A stretch of 9,444 nt of DNA from Ignavibacteriales bacterium (GTDB lineage: Bacteria; Bacteroidota; Ignavibacteria; Ignavibacteriales; Ignavibacteriaceae), in assembly GCA_020061995.1 (NCBI GenBank), contig JAGUXE010000339.1, forward strand, positions 1-9,444. Reading direction: 5' to 3'. The stretch's first letter is position 1; each line of letters begins with the position of its first letter. The notes under the pieces are model-generated. The model ran no database searches. It was not told the origin of the DNA and worked only from the letters and a program-made list of their open reading frames with translations. The position numbers and the translations under genes are program-made. Shown here in pieces: positions 5,753 to 9,444 of this stretch.

Positions 5753-8700
5753 TTAATATATTTTTAGTACTTGTTCTTCTTGAATTAAGGCAAGTTTGAG
5801 AATCTTGCTCTTACCAATATCCGGCATATCTACGTGAATAATATATATACCGCTTGCTACAGGTAGATTATTATCATTCCGAACATTCCATGTTGCAAAT
5901 TGTGATGCATCGTCTTTATCGAGAACTCTGACAAGTACGCCAGCCATGTTGAAAATTCTGATTGTCGCTTTTCTCGGTAGATGATTAAATGTAACATATT
6001 TCTCCAAGCGCGTACTTTCCATAATATTAAAACCGTAATATGGATTCGGGAAAACATTAATCTTTTCAACATCGGCTTGAGCGGTTGATGCATCAAAAGT
6101 AAAACCCTTTGTACTGAAACTAAATGTATCGACTTGTGAATTAACATGGTTTGCTAAAATAAGGAGTTCATCACCGGTCGCAAACGGGACATTACCCCCG
6201 CGAGCCCAAGTAGCCCAATACATGATTGGCAACGGATTACTTATTGCTTCAACCTGAAATGCTGGGTCAGGTGTTTCACTATAAGTAGCATCATAAATCC
6301 ACAGCCATTCTCTAGGACCTCCTGACGCAGTGTTATCTCCAACATTATAATCTGGGGGCCAATATTTTCCGTCAACCATTCCACCGGAAGCATTGTTTTC
6401 TAGATGCCCTACTACTAAACGGCGTGGAGGAGTTGCTTCAACATCCCAAGCTGATAAAGGAACACTCTTAGTAAAGCTTTGGTAAGAATACCCGCCAACC
6501 GCTCTTATTATAAATGGTGCAAATTCCGGCCGTGCTGGTGGTCTTGCAAACCACCTTCCGTAGCGATAAGCGTACGATACATTCTCATCATTTGGATCAT
6601 AATTACCGTTCACATCCGCAGTCGCAAGTTTTAGCAATACATTCTTGATCAAATGTGCCGGTACGCCTGGAACACCACTTCCAAAAATTGATGCCGGACT
6701 AGCCCATCCTAATGCACCATGAAAACCTTCAAAATGGAAGCCATCTGCTCCACCTGCCCAGGTAAACCTTAGTGTTCCAGATGGAATACTCCAATCTTTT
6801 ACTCCTGGTTCAGGACCCATTACCTTGATTAACACACCATCAATAATAATATAACTATCGTCTCCGGTTTGATTTGTTTGGTTTGATAGCACTTTCTTTT
6901 TCTGAGTAACATTCACCACATGCCAAACAGATTCGCCTGCAAGTGTATCAAATACAACTTGATATTGATCACCCGTAAGTTTACTTGGATCAACAACAAA
7001 AGCTATAACTCGACCATCGCTTATACCTTTATGAGTAACTTTTAATGAGTCGCCATACTTGTTATAATAGCGCACACCTAGTTTCGGTGATTGCGGTGTT
7101 ATTGAAAGTACAACAGGTGAAGACTCTAATGCACGGAAAGGAGCTTCGGGAGCACCATTATAGCTATATGCTGTAACAGCAAAATAATAGGTTTGACCGT
7201 TTACGAGCAGCCGATTTCTTATTGCATCATTTTTAATATTAATGAAACGGCGAACTCCGGAGTTTTTCCCTATTTGAACCGGTTTCTGTATTAAGACTCC
7301 TGATTTTTCATCTATTGTTTCATCTAATATAACGGTAATGTCATTAACTACATCATATGTTGCAATCCTTACTGCTTCATCAAGTCTGGATGTAGCTTTT
7401 GGTAATTGATAAACATTGTAACCTTCAAATACAAAGCCTTTTTTTACAGTCTCCTCAATTTCTTTAATTTGAGTTACATCTTCACCCCAATTCAATACAA
7501 TCTCTTTGTCAAATTCACCAATTTTCACAACCGGGGAAGGTGGCGGTGATGGCAGCACGAACAGATTATTATAAGCAAATTGTACAAATTTATCATTGAA
7601 TTTTAACACTTTCACACTCGATAGGTAGTCCGCACCAATACCAGCTACTAATGCAATAACAACTTCCTGAGTATCACGTCGCATCATAGTAAACGGACCT
7701 GTTGATAGAACTATTCTTCGGTCACCCGGAGGAAATCTGAGCGGATTCGCAGAGGTAGGTCTACCATCAATATCCCCAGTTCCTGTTGTAGGGTCACCGG
7801 TTAATTCAAATTTCGTGATATTTCCAAGGTGGTCTCTTAATGGAACTCTTTCTGGATATTTGGGGCGTGGCTCAAATCCTGCCATTAGATTATACCATTG
7901 TAATGTTCCATCATAAGGACCGCCACGATCTGGGTCGCTTCTGGGAGATCCGGAAGCAAAAAATGTAAACACAGTCATTGGTAAATTCTTAAAACCTTTT
8001 CTCCATTGGAAATCAAACAATGCAGAATCGGTCGGTAATCCGGGAACAATTGCACCTTGTAAGAAATCATATCCACCAGCAGGTGGGGGCAAGGCATAAT
8101 CGTTAAAGTACACTGCATCTATAGAACTTGAATTATATACATATCCTAAACTCAAGGTCGTATCGCAGCCAGCAAAGTCATCAGTATATTTACCAAGGTC
8201 CGGGTCAGACCATTGAACAATGTACATACTGTCAATTCGGGCATTTACTGGAGTGATAGTTGTACCTTTGTAGATTAATTTTGCTTTTTTGAAAACTACA
8301 TTCCCTAGAGGATTTGTTGCTGCGTATGCCCAATAAGTTTCCTGTACTTCCAATCCGATAGGTAACGATCCATAAGTACTTGCAGATCTCCCTATGTCAA
8401 GATCGTTATAAACAATCCATATTGTTTGATCTGCTCCGGGAATACCTGGTATATCAACCTCTGGTTCATAAGTATTGTTGTTATTATTATCTTTAAAAGG
8501 AGCGCCTTTTTGCCAGGGCCAATTATTCCAGTCAACTTCATACTGTTCACGTATTGCAGAGAGCTGAGCATCTGTAACTTTATCTAATGTGACCTGGTAA
8601 AAATTTGCTGCATCATCGGTTAAATCAGCAGTTTTATAATCCGGGCGCACTCTAAAAGGTCTATTGTTGACCGGATCATCAGGTTCCCTTCCAGTCACAT

Positions 8701-9076
8701 TTCCAGCAGCATCGGTCAATATTCTCCCTGCCCGTGTTCCTGAGGAGTACGTATTTCCATTAACCCTTACTACTTGGACTTGACCATCCGACACTTGACC
8801 GCCCCACAAAATACCTTCTGAGAAAATAAATCCAGCTGTACCTTTGGGAAAAGTCCCATTATAAGAACTTGCAATAACCCAATCGTGAAATCCTGTACCA
8901 GTAACCCAACAAGTCAAATTGTTTATATTTATAAGGGTTTGTACAGGATTTATCGCATTTACCTTTCCGATCCGGTCTGTGGATTTTTTATCTTTATCCC
9001 TTGATTCGGCGGGAATCATAAACAGGATAAACGTAAGAAGGACAACGGTATATCTTAATATTTGTAAACTTTTCAT
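5753..9076 (-). CDS. Large secreted protein with T9SS type A C-terminal sorting domain
   Basis: A 1107-residue protein of unknown function. A signal peptide covers about residues 1-25 (TVVLLTFILFMIPAES). Residues 26-500 form a large region without a recognised enzyme motif; it includes an Asp/Asn-rich loop FKDNNNNNTYEPEVDIPG (194-211) followed by GADQTIWIVYNDLD. Residues 452-500 carry LSTGPFTMMRRDTQEVVIAL. A proline stretch (PSPPPSP, 509-515) leads into a fibronectin-III-like region at about 517-660 (EIVLNWGEDV, EGYNVYQ, NGQTYYFAVTAYSYNG). A second Asp/Asn-rich loop (ADVNGNYDPNDEN) lies at 820-832. Residues 1004-1107 match a T9SS sorting domain: INVFPNPYYG, ATIRIFNMAGVLVRVL, then LPVASGIYIIHVDM and GKSKILKLALI. 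It is thus predicted to cross the outer membrane by T9SS and lose its tail. Only two cysteines (56, 304) are present. The ATG at 9076 has AGGAG (9088-9084) 7 bases upstream. It lies between a TonB receptor and a PorV-like gene. Confidence 0.9.
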   Translation of the reverse strand: MKSLQILRYTVVLLTFILFMIPAESRDKDKKSTDRIGKVNAINPVQTLININNLTCWVTGTGFHDWVIASSYNGTFPKGTAGFIFSEGILWGGQVSDGQVQVVRVNGNTYSSGTRAGRILTDAAGNVTGREPDDPVNNRPFRVRPDYKTADLTDDAANFYQVTLDKVTDAQLSAIREQYEVDWNNWPWQKGAPFKDNNNNNTYEPEVDIPGIPGADQTIWIVYNDLDIGRSASTYGSLPIGLEVQETYWAYAATNPLGNVVFKKAKLIYKGTTITPVNARIDSMYIVQWSDPDLGKYTDDFAGCDTTLSLGYVYNSSSIDAVYFNDYALPPPAGGYDFLQGAIVPGLPTDSALFDFQWRKGFKNLPMTVFTFFASGSPRSDPDRGGPYDGTLQWYNLMAGFEPRPKYPERVPLRDHLGNITKFELTGDPTTGTGDIDGRPTSANPLRFPPGDRRIVLSTGPFTMMRRDTQEVVIALVAGIGADYLSSVKVLKFNDKFVQFAYNNLFVLPSPPPSPVVKIGEFDKEIVLNWGEDVTQIKEIEETVKKGFVFEGYNVYQLPKATSRLDEAVRIATYDVVNDITVILDETIDEKSGVLIQKPVQIGKNSGVRRFINIKNDAIRNRLLVNGQTYYFAVTAYSYNGAPEAPFRALESSPVVLSITPQSPKLGVRYYNKYGDSLKVTHKGISDGRVIAFVVDPSKLTGDQYQVVFDTLAGESVWHVVNVTQKKKVLSNQTNQTGDDSYIIIDGVLIKVMGPEPGVKDWSIPSGTLRFTWAGGADGFHFEGFHGALGWASPASIFGSGVPGVPAHLIKNVLLKLATADVNGNYDPNDENVSYAYRYGRWFARPPARPEFAPFIIRAVGGYSYQSFTKSVPLSAWDVEATPPRRLVVGHLENNASGGMVDGKYWPPDYNVGDNTASGGPREWLWIYDATYSETPDPAFQVEAISNPLPIMYWATWARGGNVPFATGDELLILANHVNSQVDTFSFSTKGFTFDASTAQADVEKINVFPNPYYGFNIMESTRLEKYVTFNHLPRKATIRIFNMAGVLVRVLDKDDASQFATWNVRNDNNLPVASGIYIIHVDMPDIGKSKILKLALIQEEQVLKIY

Positions 9077-9089
9077 ATTTATTCTCCTC

Positions 9090-9105
9090 TCCGTCAGCTG
9101 ACGGA
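9090..9105. promoter_or_regulatory. 16-bp perfect palindrome beside the ribosome-binding site
   Basis: TCCGTCAGCTGACGGA is its own reverse complement over 16 bases. It sits in the 57-base gap between the TonB receptor stop and the start of the 1107-residue gene. On the minus strand it ends one base before the AGGAG (9088-9084). In RNA it would make a six-base-pair stem with an AGCU loop abutting the Shine-Dalgarno; in DNA it would suit a dimeric regulator. It may instead be a dispersed genome repeat. It is not a good terminator for the TonB gene, because on the minus strand it is followed by GGAGAATAAAT, not a T-run. Confidence 0.5.
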
Positions 9106-9133
9106 TTATTTTTTAAAATACCATTCATCAATA

Positions 9134-9444
9134 TTAAATTTCAGCTTTAATACCAAACCTGATTTGTCTCGGTGTGCCGAATAAATCAAATCCGTTTAGT
9201 CTCCAGTTATGCTGTCTATTGTCTAAATTAATTACACGATAGAGGTCTTCAAATCGAGTTCCAAGAGTTTGAACAACGGCCTGACCATCGGAGCTCAATA
9301 AGAAACCATCTTCATATCCATTTCCAGTCGCGAAATATACATTTGTTACATTCTTGGTAATAAGCACATTCTGTGCATATACATAGACGTTAAAATTAAT
9401 TCCCGCAACCATCAAGGATTTATCCAACCTTAGATCAAGATCGG
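9134..9444 (-). CDS. TonB-dependent outer-membrane receptor, C-terminal fragment
   Basis: The last 102 residues of a gene that enters from the right edge. The frame stays open to 9442 (D-L-D-L-R-L-D-K-S), so the TTG at 9427 is an internal Leu codon, not a start. The segment LDLRLDKSLMVAGINFNVYV followed by AQNVLITKNVTNVY and GNGYEDGFL is the usual last-strands pattern of SusC/carboxypeptidase-regulatory-type TonB receptors in this superphylum. The end, TPRQIRFGIKAEI, is a terminal beta strand that seals a 22-strand barrel. TonB receptors import siderophores, sugars or peptides using energy from TonB-ExbBD. The plug domain and ligand are outside the window. The 1107-residue T9SS gene follows after 57 bases. 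Confidence 0.8.
   Translation of the reverse strand, partial: DLDLRLDKSLMVAGINFNVYVYAQNVLITKNVTNVYFATGNGYEDGFLLSSDGQAVVQTLGTRFEDLYRVINLDNRQHNWRLNGFDLFGTPRQIRFGIKAEI

Noticed and set aside
5857..6147. Minus-strand 96-codon frame within the T9SS sorting domain
   Set aside because: It overlaps the well-supported sorting domain in another frame and has no plausible product.
8470..8495. Trinucleotide-like repeat (GTT/ATT)
   Set aside because: It encodes the Asn run within the Asp/Asn-rich loop and is only a few units long, so it is coding composition rather than a separate repeat.
8919..9101. Plus-strand 60-codon frame
   Set aside because: It is antisense to the signal peptide of the T9SS-sorted protein; the hydrophobic run mirrors that sequence.
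9090..9120. Palindrome plus ATTATTTTTT as a rho-independent terminator
   Set aside because: The T-run follows only on the plus strand, where no gene ends; for minus-strand genes the hairpin is followed by the ribosome-binding site.

Overview
Every supported gene lies on the minus strand, so the window is transcribed from right to left and is almost fully coding. The base composition is AT-rich. Several genes have clear Shine-Dalgarno sequences (AGGAG, AAAGGAG, AAGGAGG). A protein with a type IX secretion (T9SS) C-terminal sorting domain, a PorV/PorQ-like outer-membrane protein and the tail of a TonB-dependent receptor sit together. This points to the Bacteroidota/Chlorobi/Ignavibacteria superphylum. 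The use of ordinary Shine-Dalgarno sites plus a sigma70-like promoter (TTGCAT-N17-TATAAT) fits the Ignavibacteria/Kryptonia side better than classical Bacteroidetes. This placement is inference from family resemblance, not a database result.

Right half (4691-9444): an outer-envelope module. In transcription order it holds the C-terminal 102 residues of a TonB-dependent receptor (cut by the window edge), a 1107-residue secreted protein with a T9SS type A sorting domain, and a 347-residue PorV/PorQ-family beta-barrel. A 16-bp perfect palindrome sits against the ribosome-binding site of the 1107-residue gene. A 15-bp-arm hairpin follows the PorV-like gene and probably ends this transcript. A plausible reading is that the PorV-like protein helps deliver or hold the large T9SS substrate at the surface next to the TonB receptor. 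The substrate's function is not recognisable.

Middle (3724-4617): an AT-rich gene for an exported beta-propeller (NHL-like) protein of 297 residues. Its start should be the ATG at 4617, because longer readings run through the terminator hairpin. No function is assignable.

Left half (82-3683): a housekeeping and envelope-maintenance cluster. It holds single-stranded DNA-binding protein (ssb), a CNNM/CBS/CorC-type membrane protein in the position gldE occupies after ssb in Bacteroidetes, signal peptide peptidase (sppA) with its own strong promoter, an HU/IHF-type nucleoid protein, and a membrane-anchored TPR protein. The TPR gene overlaps the HU gene and its C-terminus looks disrupted. The HU, CNNM and probably TPR genes start with TTG.

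No tRNA, rRNA, CRISPR array, insertion sequence or phage gene was seen, and no gene-free stretch longer than about 80 bases exists. The most system-like content is the TonB receptor / T9SS substrate / PorV-like triad.
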